64,000 nucleotides of DNA from Victivallales bacterium (GTDB taxonomy: Bacteria > Verrucomicrobiota > Lentisphaeria > Oligosphaerales > Oligosphaeraceae): positions 149,392 through 213,391 of the forward strand of contig JAFXUD010000049.1 in the NCBI GenBank assembly GCA_017535315.1, written 5' to 3'. Positions 1 through 9,285 of the stretch are shown piece by piece. Both the position numbers and the translations under genes were made by a program. Below the pieces are notes generated by a model, which worked only from the letters and a program-made list of their open reading frames with translations, was not told the DNA's origin and ran no database searches. Every line of letters starts with the position of its first letter. Position 1 is the first letter of the stretch.

Positions 1-1926
1 GGTATGGGCTCCTTGCCCCTGCCATTTGCGGGAGAGTTCCATATTGTCGTAGGTCCAGACGCGCTGGAGCTTGCCTCCGACAAGCTGCCAGGTCTCGATG
101 GCCATGCTGTCGTAGGTACCGCGCAGGATGCAGATACAGGGGGTCTTGCCGTCCAGATAGGCGACGCACATCTGGTTGCGTGCGGCGAAATGGTAAGCGG
201 CCTTGTCTTCATTACCGAAGAGGTTACGTGAAATCCAGGGGGCGCGGTCGATTTCCTTGCCTGTCATGCCGTTGAGCACGACAAAGAACTCCTCTCCTGA
301 ATAGACGTGTCCGTCCTCCACGCGGTGGTCGCCAGAGCTGATTTTCGTGATGACCTCGGCCTTGCCGTCGCCATCCAAATCATATACGCAGTAGGGGGAG
401 TACCAGATTCCCTGCTCGATGTCCCATCCAAGGTCAACCGTCCAAAGGCGTGTGCCATTGCTGAGGAAGGCTTCCAGCTTGTAGGTGTCGGTTGATTTGG
501 TCCAGACCACATTCCATGGGTCGATGTTGGTGGCGGGGTGCTTGACAACGAAGTCGTAGGTGCCGTCGCCATCCAAATCGCCGATGCCGACTTTCTGGAT
601 TTTCGCCTTCGGGTTGCTCAGCTTGTAGGCCTTGTAGGCATGGTCTTTGTTAGAGTCGCGCTTCCAGACTGTCGCTTCGCCAGATTTGCCTCCATTGGTT
701 TCACGGACGATGTAGGTTGCGCCGTCAACGGAAGCAGTGTCAAGGAAGTCGCAGGTTTGTTGGATAGGCGTTTCATTGAGTTTAGTCTCTACGTTTCCAA
801 CTTTGCGGAATATGTCGAAGGCGGTCTGTGGACCATCTTCCTTCAGCAGGCGCCAGGAAACATAGACGCCGTCGTCCGTCTCCTGGGCCACGACGCCTCG
901 CCCGAATGTTTCCACGACACGCTTTGTCGCGTGGCCATTGACGAGTGGCTTCGGCGTCAAGGGTTTTGGGGTAAAAGGCTCAATGGCAATGCTATCGACA
1001 TAGAAGTCTGTTTTGCCATCCCCGACAATGCGCAGAGAGATGGCGTCGATGTCGTCATCGACCTCAAAGAGCCCCTTGATGGGTTTCCATTTATCAGGGG
1101 AGACGGGGAAGTGGTGGCTGGCTGCTGCTTGCCAGGTGACGCGCTGGCCATTTTTATAACCGACGAGTTGCAACTGCGCCCTGGTGATGTTGCTGGCTTT
1201 GGTCCAGCAGTGGAAGATGTAGTTTTCCCCTGTTTTGACATTCATCCTATTGCTGTTTGCGACAGACCAGTCCTTGCCCTCTGGCGAGACGACATGGAGG
1301 GACTGGCGACCTTCATGGTGTTCTTCGCTGACGGCTATGCCGCCCAGTTTATCGCGATGGAACCACCCCCATCCTGGCGGCATTTCACCTGGTTTCCCAA
1401 TCTCGAAATCGGGATTCATGACCCCATGTTGCACATCCGCTTGTCTGGTGACGGTGAAAAAATCAATGTATGCGGCGCCTGGGGAGAGCGGCGGCTGCGC
1501 CTTGTAGCAGTCGTCAAACCAGCAGTCGAAGAAGTTGTTGTCGATGCGGAGATTGCTGGCGATAGTGCCGCCGTTGAAACGTCGCCAGGTTTTCCCCTCG
1601 TCCAGCGACAGTCCGATAGGGCGTATTGAACTGCTCATTTCGATGGAATAGATGCCTGGTTCTGGAAGCGGCAGGCGGATATGAAGGAAAGGGGCCCCTT
1701 CCTCATGCGTCGCGTGGTCCTCTTTAATGATGGGGCTGCGCACAACGACTTGCCCAGACCATGCCTTCTTGTTTGAGTCCGTTGACCAGATGCACCATTT
1801 GTCTGGGAGAAATTTCTCCTGGATGGTCACCTCACGGTTGACAATCACAGTTTCCGCCTCAAATACCATTTGGGCGCACAAAATCGTGGTCGCCGTCAAA
1901 AGTGTCAGTGCTATGGTCTTTTTCAT
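1..1926 (-). CDS. Rhamnogalacturonan lyase, PL11 family (3' end beyond window)
   Basis: The frame is open from an ATG at 1926 to base 1 (642 codons, no stop), so the C-terminus lies outside the window. Residues 1-16 (MKKTIALTLLTATTIL then CA) form a signal peptide, so the enzyme is probably exported. Residues about 120-305 look like a carbohydrate-binding beta-sandwich (N-P-D-F-E near its start, P-P-G-W, and ending in D-F-Y-V-D-S-I). From about 315 the sequence matches PL11: G-V-Y-V-S-W-R-L-L, two calcium-type D-L-D-G-D-G blades, and W-Q-G-Q-G-A-H-T at the window edge. PL11 enzymes cleave the rhamnogalacturonan I backbone of pectin by beta-elimination. It lies 24 bp downstream of the DUF3592 gene and may be cotranscribed with it. 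The family call is firm. The exact endo or exo mode cannot be told. Confidence 0.85.
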   Translation of the reverse strand, partial: MKKTIALTLLTATTILCAQMVFEAETVIVNREVTIQEKFLPDKWCIWSTDSNKKAWSGQVVVRSPIIKEDHATHEEGAPFLHIRLPLPEPGIYSIEMSSSIRPIGLSLDEGKTWRRFNGGTIASNLRIDNNFFDCWFDDCYKAQPPLSPGAAYIDFFTVTRQADVQHGVMNPDFEIGKPGEMPPGWGWFHRDKLGGIAVSEEHHEGRQSLHVVSPEGKDWSVANSNRMNVKTGENYIFHCWTKASNITRAQLQLVGYKNGQRVTWQAAASHHFPVSPDKWKPIKGLFEVDDDIDAISLRIVGDGKTDFYVDSIAIEPFTPKPLTPKPLVNGHATKRVVETFGRGVVAQETDDGVYVSWRLLKEDGPQTAFDIFRKVGNVETKLNETPIQQTCDFLDTASVDGATYIVRETNGGKSGEATVWKRDSNKDHAYKAYKLSNPKAKIQKVGIGDLDGDGTYDFVVKHPATNIDPWNVVWTKSTDTYKLEAFLSNGTRLWTVDLGWDIEQGIWYSPYCVYDLDGDGKAEVITKISSGDHRVEDGHVYSGEEFFVVLNGMTGKEIDRAPWISRNLFGNEDKAAYHFAARNQMCVAYLDGKTPCICILRGTYDSMAIETWQLVGGKLQRVWTYDNMELSRKWQGQGAHT

Positions 1927-1950
1927 TAGTGAGTTCCTTGCAAAAAGATA

Positions 1951-2979
1951 TTATTTTCTCGAAAAGATAGGTTTTAGGATCATTATGGCAAAGAAAATGC
2001 CCAGGAAGATGAATGGAATAGGAAAAAGAAAGACGAAGAACTGCGATCTCGGGATGGCTCTGGTGAGGACAGATTCTTCTGGATTGGCGGGATTGACGAG
2101 GCAAGTTGTCTTTTTGCCGACGGGGTTGTCGGTGACGACCTGCCACAAAGAGCTGTTTTGACCCGCATAGTTGTCCGAACGGAAAAAGTCATATTGTTTT
2201 CCATGGTAGAGATGTCCATCCACCTCATAGTCATAGCGGACATCAATTCTAGCTAGATGTGTGTCGGAATGGTCTTTATCCAGGTCGGAATAGACGATGA
2301 CGGCTGGTGTGGAAAGCCATTGTCGGCTTTCATTCCACTTGGAGAGCGGTTTTATGCAGCATATCCATAGCGCAGAAAAGCCTGCTGCAAGGCATCCAAG
2401 GCAAATGATTAATCCAAAGATTGTGAAGCCTGGAGATATCTGTTCAGGAGTGAGAGGTTCAGCTCCAATAAGCGGAAGATTAAGAAGCTCCGCCAGCATG
2501 CGCGCCTCTTCTAGCAGGGCTTTTTCGCTTCCGTGGTTAAGGATGTTGTGGCGGGAATCGTCATTGAGGACAACGTTGAGCTCGTAGCAGGGAAACCCCT
2601 TCCCTTTGGGATTATGGACGCTTTTGGCTACAATCTCCAACTGCCTGAAGGAGTTCAGGGGGACCGCCAGCTCGGGATGCTTCATTCCTTTGGGATAGAG
2701 TTGGCGAAGGGAGAGGTTGATGAGAGGGCGGGGTCTGAGAAGCTCACCAATGAAGATTGAGCATCCAAGCAGAAAGAAAACTCCACCGAATATTACACCT
2801 GGCCAGATTATCCGCTGTTCAAGAAGGCAAGGAAACACCACGAAAAAAAGGCCGACAATCCCAAACAGGGACATGCAAAAAAGGTGACGCTTCGTCGGCT
2901 TGACGACAATGAGGTTTCCACGTACAAGCAGCCTCTCGGAGTGGTAGTTGGAGCCGCCTTCTTTTATGGATGGGTTCAT
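1951..2979 (-). CDS. DUF3592 domain membrane protein
   Basis: A 342-residue protein with about four hydrophobic helices: two near residues 30-80, one near 180-210 and one at the C-terminus (F-F-V-F-L-F-P-I-P-F). Between the last two lies a soluble segment with the DUF3592 look (T-P-A-V-I-V-Y-S-D, D-V-R-Y-D-Y-E-V-D-G, then C-L-V-N-P-A-N-P-E). The function of the family is unknown. The frame could start at 3093, but that extension would be encoded by the perfect hairpin at 3040-3081, which better fits the end of the upstream gene. I therefore chose the ATG at 2979 (M-N-P-S-I-K-E-G-G). No strong ribosome-binding site precedes either choice. Confidence 0.7.
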   Translation of the reverse strand: MNPSIKEGGSNYHSERLLVRGNLIVVKPTKRHLFCMSLFGIVGLFFVVFPCLLEQRIIWPGVIFGGVFFLLGCSIFIGELLRPRPLINLSLRQLYPKGMKHPELAVPLNSFRQLEIVAKSVHNPKGKGFPCYELNVVLNDDSRHNILNHGSEKALLEEARMLAELLNLPLIGAEPLTPEQISPGFTIFGLIICLGCLAAGFSALWICCIKPLSKWNESRQWLSTPAVIVYSDLDKDHSDTHLARIDVRYDYEVDGHLYHGKQYDFFRSDNYAGQNSSLWQVVTDNPVGKKTTCLVNPANPEESVLTRAIPRSQFFVFLFPIPFIFLGIFFAIMILKPIFSRK

Positions 2980-3039
2980 GGAAGCACTGTAGGGTTCGTT
3001 CTCTGGCAGGAGGTGAGCAGTTTTTTTGAGATAAATGAG

Positions 3040-3081
3040 CGCTCTGTGCGCACCACAGGGGGAAATGGTGCGCACAGAGCG
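3040..3081 (-). terminator. Perfect 16-bp stem hairpin after the MDR gene
   Basis: CGCTCTGTGCGCACCA at 3040-3055 pairs perfectly with 3066-3081 around a 10-nt loop. It sits 24 bases past the stop of the dehydrogenase gene (3105). The T-run on the minus strand is weak (CTCATTTATCTC), so it is either a terminator with a poor tail or a 3'-stabilising hairpin. Confidence 0.5.
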
Positions 3082-3104
3082 TTCTAGAAGCACCCCTGTC
3101 TATC

Positions 3105-4163
3105 TTAGTCGTAGAGCAGGATGGTGCCGAGGGTGGAGTTGGGTTGCTCGATGTGCGCGGAGACCGCAACGTCGATCTGGTCGAGCGGGAGGCGGTGCGA
3201 GGTGAGGCACTTCACATTGAGCTTGCCTTCGGACATGTAGCGGAGGGCGAGCTCCATATTGGTGCGGGTCGTCCAGCGCATGAATACCTCGGGGTACTCG
3301 TGATCGCCGATTTCCCAGCCGTCGTCGTGGTAGCCCGCGCCTGTCCGGGCGCAGCAGCGGAGGTCGAGGTTGCCGAGAGCGGCGCCCCAACCGCAGAGGG
3401 TCTTGAGGCCGCCGACCATGGAGAGGCGTCCCATCTGGTGGGTGTCGGGGCTGACCTTCATCACGTTCTTGACCATTTCAAGGGCGCTGTCGCCATTGCC
3501 ACCGAAGGCCATGACCGCCAGATCAAAGCCCTTGCCGCGGGTGAATTCCTTGGCGACGGCCTTGTAGTCTTCGACCTTGCCGACCTGCATGGTGGCGTCG
3601 ATGCCCCACTTCTTGGCGATGTCGAGGCGGAAATCGCACATGTCCCAGCCCATCACATAGCACCCTGCAATCTGGCCGAGGCGGCAGGCCATCTGGCCCA
3701 CCAGGCCCATGCCAACGACGACCATGTATTCGCCGAAGACGGGCTCCGCACGGCGGACTGCGTGCATCGAGGTGATGGCGAGGTGCGCGTATGCGCCTTC
3801 TTCATAGCTGACGTTGTCGGGCAGGAGGCAGCAGAGGTTCTGCGGGACGACGGCGTAGTCGGAGTGCTGGGCGTATCCACCGCCCATGCAGGCGACCCTG
3901 TCGCCGACCTTGAACTGTGTCACGCTGGGGTCAACCTCGATGATTTCGCCTGCGTTCTGGTAGCCGAAGGGCTTGGGTGTGCCTGCTTCCGTTTTGCCTT
4001 CCTTGCGGGCGGTCTTGGCGCCGTTCAGCTCGGTCCCAGGGCTGATGAGGGATGCGTGGACTTTCACAAGCACCTTGCCCTTGGTGACTTCAGGAATGTC
4101 CTGGGTGATGACGCAGCCGTGGCCTGTGCCGTCCAATGCGCCGATTCTTCTCTGTCCTTTCAT
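3105..4163 (-). CDS. Zinc-independent medium-chain dehydrogenase/reductase
   Basis: A 352-residue protein of the MDR (alcohol dehydrogenase-like) superfamily. The GroES-like N-terminal half (residues about 25-125) contains S-P-G-T-E and F-G-Y-Q-N-A-G-E-I-I-E-V followed by V-G-D-R-V-A. The Rossmann half begins near residue 150 with V-V-G-M-G-L-V-G-Q-M. The catalytic-zinc G-H-E motif and the four-cysteine structural-zinc lobe are absent, so it is probably not a classical alcohol dehydrogenase. Members of this subgroup often sit in sugar-catabolic loci and oxidise sugar hydroxyls with NAD(P), but the substrate here is unknown. ATG at 4163, preceded by a weak AAGGAG-like stretch. A strong hairpin follows the stop. 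Confidence 0.75.
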   Translation of the reverse strand: MKGQRRIGALDGTGHGCVITQDIPEVTKGKVLVKVHASLISPGTELNGAKTARKEGKTEAGTPKPFGYQNAGEIIEVDPSVTQFKVGDRVACMGGGYAQHSDYAVVPQNLCCLLPDNVSYEEGAYAHLAITSMHAVRRAEPVFGEYMVVVGMGLVGQMACRLGQIAGCYVMGWDMCDFRLDIAKKWGIDATMQVGKVEDYKAVAKEFTRGKGFDLAVMAFGGNGDSALEMVKNVMKVSPDTHQMGRLSMVGGLKTLCGWGAALGNLDLRCCARTGAGYHDDGWEIGDHEYPEVFMRWTTRTNMELALRYMSEGKLNVKCLTSHRLPLDQIDVAVSAHIEQPNSTLGTILLYD

Positions 4164-4244
4164 GATTGCTCCTTGTTGTTTGGATTGTTGGGTGTATGTA
4201 AAGATAGAAAAAAGGTAAAAGTTGACTGTGCGGGGGTGGATGTT

Positions 4245-4405
4245 GCGCCCTTGCGGGCGCTAAATCTAGAGAGTGTAGCCGCCCCACGCTGCGCGCCCTT
4301 GCGGGCGCTTGCGTGGGGTTATGCATGGTTGCGCCCTAACGGGCGCTACCACTTCGTGGCTATAATTCTTAACGACTAACGACTAACCACTAACCACTAA
4401 CCACT
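4245..4405. repeat. Cluster of GCGCCC hairpins plus 7-bp tandem repeat
   Basis: Three near-identical hairpins of the form GCGCCC-N4-GGGCGC occur at 4245-4260, 4293-4308 (extended by flanking CCCCACGC/GCGTGGGG to 4282-4318) and 4331-4346. They are followed at 4374-4405 by four and a half tandem units of GACTAAC/CACTAAC. The block fills the gap between two minus-strand genes and looks like a REP/BIME-type intergenic repeat. It may act in termination or mRNA stability. Confidence 0.7.
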
Positions 4406-4406
4406 C

Positions 4407-7400
4407 CTATTTGATTCTAACAATCGTATAGGCGGTCAGAAGGTCTTTGGGTAAGGTGGCGGTGATGGTGCCGTCCTGGTTCTGGGTAAAGGCGAGTTTG
4501 CGTTCGCCAGCGAAATCGGGGCTGTAGGCACAGACGCTTTGGCAGGCGGGCGCGGGAATGGTGAAGACAACATCCTCAGCGAGTTGCGGGAAGGCTGGCT
4601 CGGGAGCTGTGTTCTTCATCGTCTCTCCAAATTTGATGTTGGTGCCCGTGGCGTTGAGGAAGTGGATGACCTGGCAGCCGTTCGCCTCGCGCCAGATGGC
4701 GGTATAGACCTTGTCGGGCAGAGTAACCTGCCAGTAGGAGGCGGGCTTAAGCAGGGTGGCGACGCGTTGGCGGAAATAGGTCTCAAGCAGTGGGTCGGCA
4801 TTGTATGCCCACGTCCCGCCAGCGGAGGTTTCGTGTGCGTTGAACTTGGCGGCGAAGGGAACGGCACGGTAGAAGAAACGGCCCTTCCCGTATGGCTTCT
4901 CGACACCCAGCGGGTCGATGGCATATTTTGCGGGGACGAAACTGGCCATGGGTGCTTCGAGCTTTACGACGCCGTTGCCCGTGTCGATGGAGTCAGTCTT
5001 CGGCATTGCACTGCTGTGCTGCGTGGAGAAGCCCATGATGTCCGCGAAGGGCCAATTGTCGCGTTTCTTGCCGAATTCGTCGAAGTAGCCCGCGACGGTA
5101 CTCATTTGGACGATGCCTCCGCGCTCAGCAAAATCGCGAATTACCTTGATTTCTGCGTCGGAGAGGCAGCCTGAGGCGCATACCATCAGCGCCTTGTACT
5201 TGGATAGCTGCTCAGGAGTTACACTCATGTCGCCGATGAACTCGTAGGGGATGTGGAGGGCTTCAAGTGCCTGCGCAAGCCCGAAGAGCTCGTTGTCGAA
5301 GCCGATGAGCGAGTTCCAGTCGCGGCTGGTGGCAGAGAAAAGGAGGGCAACCTCTGCAATTTGCGTGGCTCCTTGCTTGTTCATGTTGTACGGCGAAGCA
5401 CCGAACTGCTCGAACTTGGGCATTTCGGGTGGCTCGTCAACAGTGGAGAGCAGGGCGGCCTGCCCCGTCATGTTACCGACGCACCAGGAGAAGTAGTTGG
5501 TCTGCCAATCCGAGCAGTAATACCATCCCCAGATGGGGGCCTTATAGGCAATGGAGAGGAGGTTTTTCATCTTGCGGAGAGGCAGGAGCGGGCGCGATGA
5601 CTGCATCACATTGCGTGTCATCACCTCGGTGCCGAAGAAGTTCATTGCACGCCCGTTCTCAATGAGGCTGGAGCTGGCTTTGTGGCGCGGTAGGGAGCGT
5701 GTGAAGCCCCAGTGGGTGGTGTAGTTGCAGAGCACCAGGTCGGGCTTGACGTCCTCCAGGCGGCGACGCAGTTCAACGAACCAGTTGGTGATCGTGGCGA
5801 TGTGCCAGTCGAACCAGCGCTTCATCAGCTCGGAGTCGGGGTTGTTCAAATTCTTGTCCAGTTCGTTGAGAGGGAGTGTCCAGCCAGTGTCGCGGTGGAA
5901 GGCCTCTCTGCAGAACTGGCATGAGCAACCGTGCGACCAGAAGCAGAGTTCGTCGATCTGGAAGCCATCGACGCCCGCTTCGACAAGGCGACGCAGGTAG
6001 GCGTAATATGTTTCATTGAAGGTGGGATTGCTGGGGCAGAGCTGGAAGGAGGGGAGGTTGTCATTCAGGGCCTTGCCGAGTTCGGGGAGACGTTCTGCGA
6101 GTGTGCGGAGGCCTGCATCGACATTCCATAGTAGGGTGGAGTCGTGGTGGTCGATAAGTTTCATGCCACGTGAATGAGCCTCCTGGGCGATCTTTCCGAT
6201 GGCGTTGATACCGCGGTCAATGTGGTTGAAATAGGTGTGGCGGCTGTGCATGCCCGAGACCATCATGGCGTTGTAGTTTTTGCCAGCCAGTTCTTGGTCG
6301 AGATAGGCTTTGCGCACCTGCGCGTCTTCCAGTTCACCAAGTGTGGCGGAGTTGGAGAGAACACGGTATATCTGCGCGTTTTTCAGCCAGGCGAGGCTGG
6401 GTTGATTTGGGTCGGGGAGCTTGACGGGGCGTGGCGGTGCCTTGGGAGTGCCGCTGGTTTCAGTGCCTGGCACGGGCATGTCGTAGTTCTCCTTGAAGAT
6501 TCGGAGGAGGGCCTGGCGGTCATAGTCGCAGCTTCTGTAGATGTTGGCTGGCTCGTAGCCTCGGCTCACCCAGAAGCCGCGCTGGATGAAGAAGTCCTCG
6601 CCATCGCCCATAAGCGGCTGCACGCCGATGACGGAAAGAATGTATGACCCCTTGAAGTGGAACTCCGCCTTGCCGCCCGTGATACGGATGGCACGCGAGG
6701 AATAAAAGACCTTGCGTGGACCGATGGCGGTTTCGGGGGCAAGCTCCACGCCGTTCACATCGACACTGAAGCGGTTGGGGGCGCCCGTGTAGTTGCCCGC
6801 ACCGACGGTCAGCACGTAAAAGCCGTCCTGGAAGCCCGTGATGGTGTAGGTGGCATCTGTTCCTGTGACGTTGCTGTAGAGCGCACCCTCATCATAGCCT
6901 TTCTGAATGGTCTGCGTGCCGCTGGTCCAGCCGTATCCGTTTTTCTCGTTGAATGGAAGGTTGCCGTTGGCGTACTGTTTGCCTGTCTTGTCTGCGCCGA
7001 AGGCGAGGAGGCGCGAGGGGAAGAGGTGCTGCGAGTAGGAGTATCGGTCGATGAGGTGGTATTTGCCGTAGTCGGCGAAGGTGCCTTCGCGAATGACCAC
7101 CTTGCCCCCCGTAAAACCACCGTAGTTTTTCATCGAGGAGCCTGCCGTGAGAACGTATTTGCCGCCCTCTGCGGGGGTGATGTTCCACACGCCCTTGACG
7201 GCACCCGCGCCGTATCCGCTGCAATAGTCGGTCGCACCGAACGGGTTGAAGTCGAAGATAAGACCATCGGCGGTGAACCAGCGGTAGTTGCCGCCCTTGT
7301 AGGCGGTGTCGCAGATGCCGTTTACGTGCGTATATTTGCGACCATTTCCCTCCAGTGCATCGAAGGGCTTGCCGTTGAGGACGCCTTGGGGCACAGTGAG

Positions 7401-7748
7401 GTGAATCAGGCGCGTCATATAGGGATTCAACGCCTCCATTTCGCCTGTCATGGAGATTTCGACCGCGCCGTCCATACGCTGTGCAACCTCAATGCGATAG
7501 CGTGTCTGCCTCTCTTCGCTCCACTCGTTCCAGACTTTAGTGCCATCAGGGAGGACCTGCTTGTTCTGCTTGATATTCGTTGGCGTGGTGGTGGCAAGGT
7601 CGATGGCGATGGATTCAATCAGGGGCTTTCCGTCACGTAGGACGCGGAGAGAGGAGCCTTCGCCTTCGACGGTGAGGCCAGCCTTCAGGGGAGTTGCGGT
7701 GAGAAGTGTCATGAATAATGTAGCGAGGTAGATGATGCGTTTTGTCAT
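4407..7748 (-). CDS. Secreted multidomain glycoside hydrolase-like protein (GH42-like layout)
   Basis: A 1113-residue protein with a signal peptide (residues 1-23, M-T-K-R-I-I-Y-L-A-T-L-F then A-T-P-L-K-A). Residues about 25-400 are beta-rich, including a C-terminal jelly-roll with V-D-V-N-G-V-E-L. A TIM-barrel-like region (about 430-780) holds D-H-H-D-S-T, then G-F-Q-I-D-E-L-C-F-W-S-H-G-C-S-C-Q-F-C-R, whose D-E pair is a plausible catalytic site and whose cysteines could bind a metal. A glutamine-amidotransferase-like domain follows (about 830-930, M-V-C-A-S-G-C-L-S-D-A-E-I-K), then a beta domain. TIM barrel plus amidotransferase-like domain plus beta sandwich is the layout of GH42 beta-galactosidases, but no GH42 signature is certain. 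The substrate is unknown. Confidence 0.6.
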   Translation of the reverse strand: MTKRIIYLATLFMTLLTATPLKAGLTVEGEGSSLRVLRDGKPLIESIAIDLATTTPTNIKQNKQVLPDGTKVWNEWSEERQTRYRIEVAQRMDGAVEISMTGEMEALNPYMTRLIHLTVPQGVLNGKPFDALEGNGRKYTHVNGICDTAYKGGNYRWFTADGLIFDFNPFGATDYCSGYGAGAVKGVWNITPAEGGKYVLTAGSSMKNYGGFTGGKVVIREGTFADYGKYHLIDRYSYSQHLFPSRLLAFGADKTGKQYANGNLPFNEKNGYGWTSGTQTIQKGYDEGALYSNVTGTDATYTITGFQDGFYVLTVGAGNYTGAPNRFSVDVNGVELAPETAIGPRKVFYSSRAIRITGGKAEFHFKGSYILSVIGVQPLMGDGEDFFIQRGFWVSRGYEPANIYRSCDYDRQALLRIFKENYDMPVPGTETSGTPKAPPRPVKLPDPNQPSLAWLKNAQIYRVLSNSATLGELEDAQVRKAYLDQELAGKNYNAMMVSGMHSRHTYFNHIDRGINAIGKIAQEAHSRGMKLIDHHDSTLLWNVDAGLRTLAERLPELGKALNDNLPSFQLCPSNPTFNETYYAYLRRLVEAGVDGFQIDELCFWSHGCSCQFCREAFHRDTGWTLPLNELDKNLNNPDSELMKRWFDWHIATITNWFVELRRRLEDVKPDLVLCNYTTHWGFTRSLPRHKASSSLIENGRAMNFFGTEVMTRNVMQSSRPLLPLRKMKNLLSIAYKAPIWGWYYCSDWQTNYFSWCVGNMTGQAALLSTVDEPPEMPKFEQFGASPYNMNKQGATQIAEVALLFSATSRDWNSLIGFDNELFGLAQALEALHIPYEFIGDMSVTPEQLSKYKALMVCASGCLSDAEIKVIRDFAERGGIVQMSTVAGYFDEFGKKRDNWPFADIMGFSTQHSSAMPKTDSIDTGNGVVKLEAPMASFVPAKYAIDPLGVEKPYGKGRFFYRAVPFAAKFNAHETSAGGTWAYNADPLLETYFRQRVATLLKPASYWQVTLPDKVYTAIWREANGCQVIHFLNATGTNIKFGETMKNTAPEPAFPQLAEDVVFTIPAPACQSVCAYSPDFAGERKLAFTQNQDGTITATLPKDLLTAYTIVRIK

Positions 7749-7762
7749 GTCAAACGTCCTTA

Positions 7763-7834
7763 TGTGGTTTTCGCTCGCCGCTAACGCGGCTTCGCTTCAC
7801 CCACGGCTATGTTCTTATCGCCGCTAACGCGGCT
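7763..7834 (-). repeat. REP-like dispersed repeat, copy 1
   Basis: Read on the minus strand, this block has two GCCGCG-N2-4-GCGGC hairpins joined by AGCCGTGGGTGAAGCGAA. A closely matching copy lies on the plus strand at 38296-38371 and differs only at scattered positions. It sits just upstream of the start codon of the 4407-7748 gene. Confidence 0.75.
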
Positions 7835-7860
7835 TATATCAATCGCTGAGTAATTACCTC

Positions 7861-8973
7861 TTATTTCATCTCAATCAGTTCGTATTCGCGCGTGCCCATG
7901 CCGCATTTGGCGGCGTGGTCGAGCTGGATGGTCCAATTGGTGGTGGGGGTGATGTCCGTGAAATGGTCGTGATGGGTGTGCTTGCGCTCGGCGAGGATGC
8001 TGTTCTGAAGAACGGGCTGCCTGTTGACGGCGTCTGCGCATGCCTGGTCGAGGGCGACGGCGTCAAAGGAGGCGAACATGCCGACGTCGGGGATGACGGG
8101 CGCGTCATTTTCGGGGTGGCAGTCGCAGAAGGGCGATACGTCCATGACGAGGCTGATATGGAACTGCGGACGATCGTTGACGATGGCGGCTGCGTATTCG
8201 GCCATCTTCTTGTCCAGCATGCCTGGCTCCTTGTTACCAAAAGAGCCGATGGCGTCCTTGGGGCAGATGGAGATGCACTGGCCGCAACCGACGCATTTGT
8301 CCTGGTTAATGACAGCCTTGCCTGTGCTGTAGTCGTGCGCGCCATGAGCGCATACCTTGCGGCAGAGCTTGCAGTTGACGCACTTGTCGGGATTGACCTT
8401 TGGTTTGCTGTCGCTGTGCTGCTCCATCTTGCCCGCGCGTGAACCGCCGCCCATGCCGAGGTTCTTGATGGCGCCGCCGAAGCCCGTCATCTCATGGCCC
8501 TTGAAGTGGTTAAGGGAGATGATGATGTCGGCGTCCATAAGGGCGCGCCCGACCTTGGCCTGCTTGAGGATTTCACCGTTGGGGACCGGCACCAGCACCT
8601 CGTCGTTGCCCTTGAGACCGTCGGCGATGATGATGTGGCATCCCGTGGTGTAGGGGGTGAAGCCGTTGATGTAGGCGGTCTCGATGTGGTCGAGAGCATT
8701 CTTACGTGAGCCGACGTAGAGGGTGTTGCAGTCGGTCAGGAAGGGTTTTCCACCAAGACGTTTGATTTCATCGACAACTCCGCGCGCGAAATTGGGGCGC
8801 AGGAACGCAAGGTTGCCAAGCTCGCCGAAGTGAATTTTGATGGCGACGAACTTGCCCTGGAAGTCGATCTGCTCGAAGCCTGCGAGACGAATCAGGGCAG
8901 TTAGCTTTCCGACTAGGCCAGATGCAAACGCTTTCGTGCGCATGCTCGTGAAATAGACTTTGGATTTTTGCAT
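7861..8973 (-). CDS. DUF362 protein with two 4Fe-4S ferredoxin clusters
   Basis: A 370-residue soluble protein. Its N-terminal two-thirds matches DUF362 (K-I-H-F-G-E near residue 45, N-H-F-K-G-H-E, and G-F-G-G-A-I-K-N-L-G-M-G). A bacterial ferredoxin segment contains C-V-N-C-K-L-C-R-K-V-C and C-V-G-C-G-Q-C-I-S-I-C-P, enough to bind two 4Fe-4S clusters. Proteins of this type are presumed electron-transfer or iron-sulfur proteins. Their reaction is not established. The start was set at ATG 8973, preceded by an AGGGAAAA stretch. A TTG eight codons upstream is less likely. There is no signal peptide, which fits an anaerobic cytoplasmic role. Confidence 0.8.
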   Translation of the reverse strand: MQKSKVYFTSMRTKAFASGLVGKLTALIRLAGFEQIDFQGKFVAIKIHFGELGNLAFLRPNFARGVVDEIKRLGGKPFLTDCNTLYVGSRKNALDHIETAYINGFTPYTTGCHIIIADGLKGNDEVLVPVPNGEILKQAKVGRALMDADIIISLNHFKGHEMTGFGGAIKNLGMGGGSRAGKMEQHSDSKPKVNPDKCVNCKLCRKVCAHGAHDYSTGKAVINQDKCVGCGQCISICPKDAIGSFGNKEPGMLDKKMAEYAAAIVNDRPQFHISLVMDVSPFCDCHPENDAPVIPDVGMFASFDAVALDQACADAVNRQPVLQNSILAERKHTHHDHFTDITPTTNWTIQLDHAAKCGMGTREYELIEMK

Positions 8974-9110
8974 GGCTTTTCCCTGTGTGGTGGTCAAAGT
9001 GCTGAATGAAAAATAATCTACAATATAATATAGCGCTGGCGGTAATTCAAATGGAAGTGAGAAGATGCGTTGCCAGTTATGGCCATTTGGTGCAACTGGT
9101 CAACCCCATC

Positions 9111-9278
9111 TCCCGTGTCCAATGTCCCGTGTCCAATGTCCCGCGTCCGATGTTCCGCGTCCAATGTCCCGTGTCCAATGTCCCGCGTCCGATGTCCCGC
9201 GTCCGATGTCCCGCGTCCGATGTCCCGCGTCCAATGTCCCGCGTCCAATGTCCCACGTCCGATGTCCCGCATCTCCGC
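9111..9278. repeat. 14-bp tandem minisatellite, 11 units plus a degenerate twelfth
   Basis: The unit TCCCGYGTCCRATG repeats without gaps from 9111 to 9264. Variation is confined almost entirely to two positions (C/T at 6, G/A at 11), and a degraded unit runs to 9278. It lies between the histidine-phosphatase stop (9286) and the DUF362 start (8973). There are no spacers, so this is not a CRISPR array. Confidence 0.95.
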
Positions 9279-9285
9279 TTGCCAC

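Noticed and set aside
538..1629. Long plus-strand open frame opposite the PL11 gene
   Set aside because: It is antisense to a gene with clear PL11 motifs and a signal peptide, and its translation shows no recognisable domain.
3144..4379. 411-codon plus-strand frame opposite the MDR dehydrogenase
   Set aside because: The opposite strand encodes a complete Rossmann dehydrogenase. The plus-strand frame is an antisense by-product of GC-rich codon use and runs on into the hairpin cluster.
6657..7640. 327-codon plus-strand frame within 4407-7748
   Set aside because: The minus strand has a signal peptide and continuous domains over the whole stretch. The plus frame has no domain and no ribosome-binding site.
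9111..9278. CRISPR array
   Set aside because: The 14-bp units are contiguous with no spacers, and no cas gene is present.
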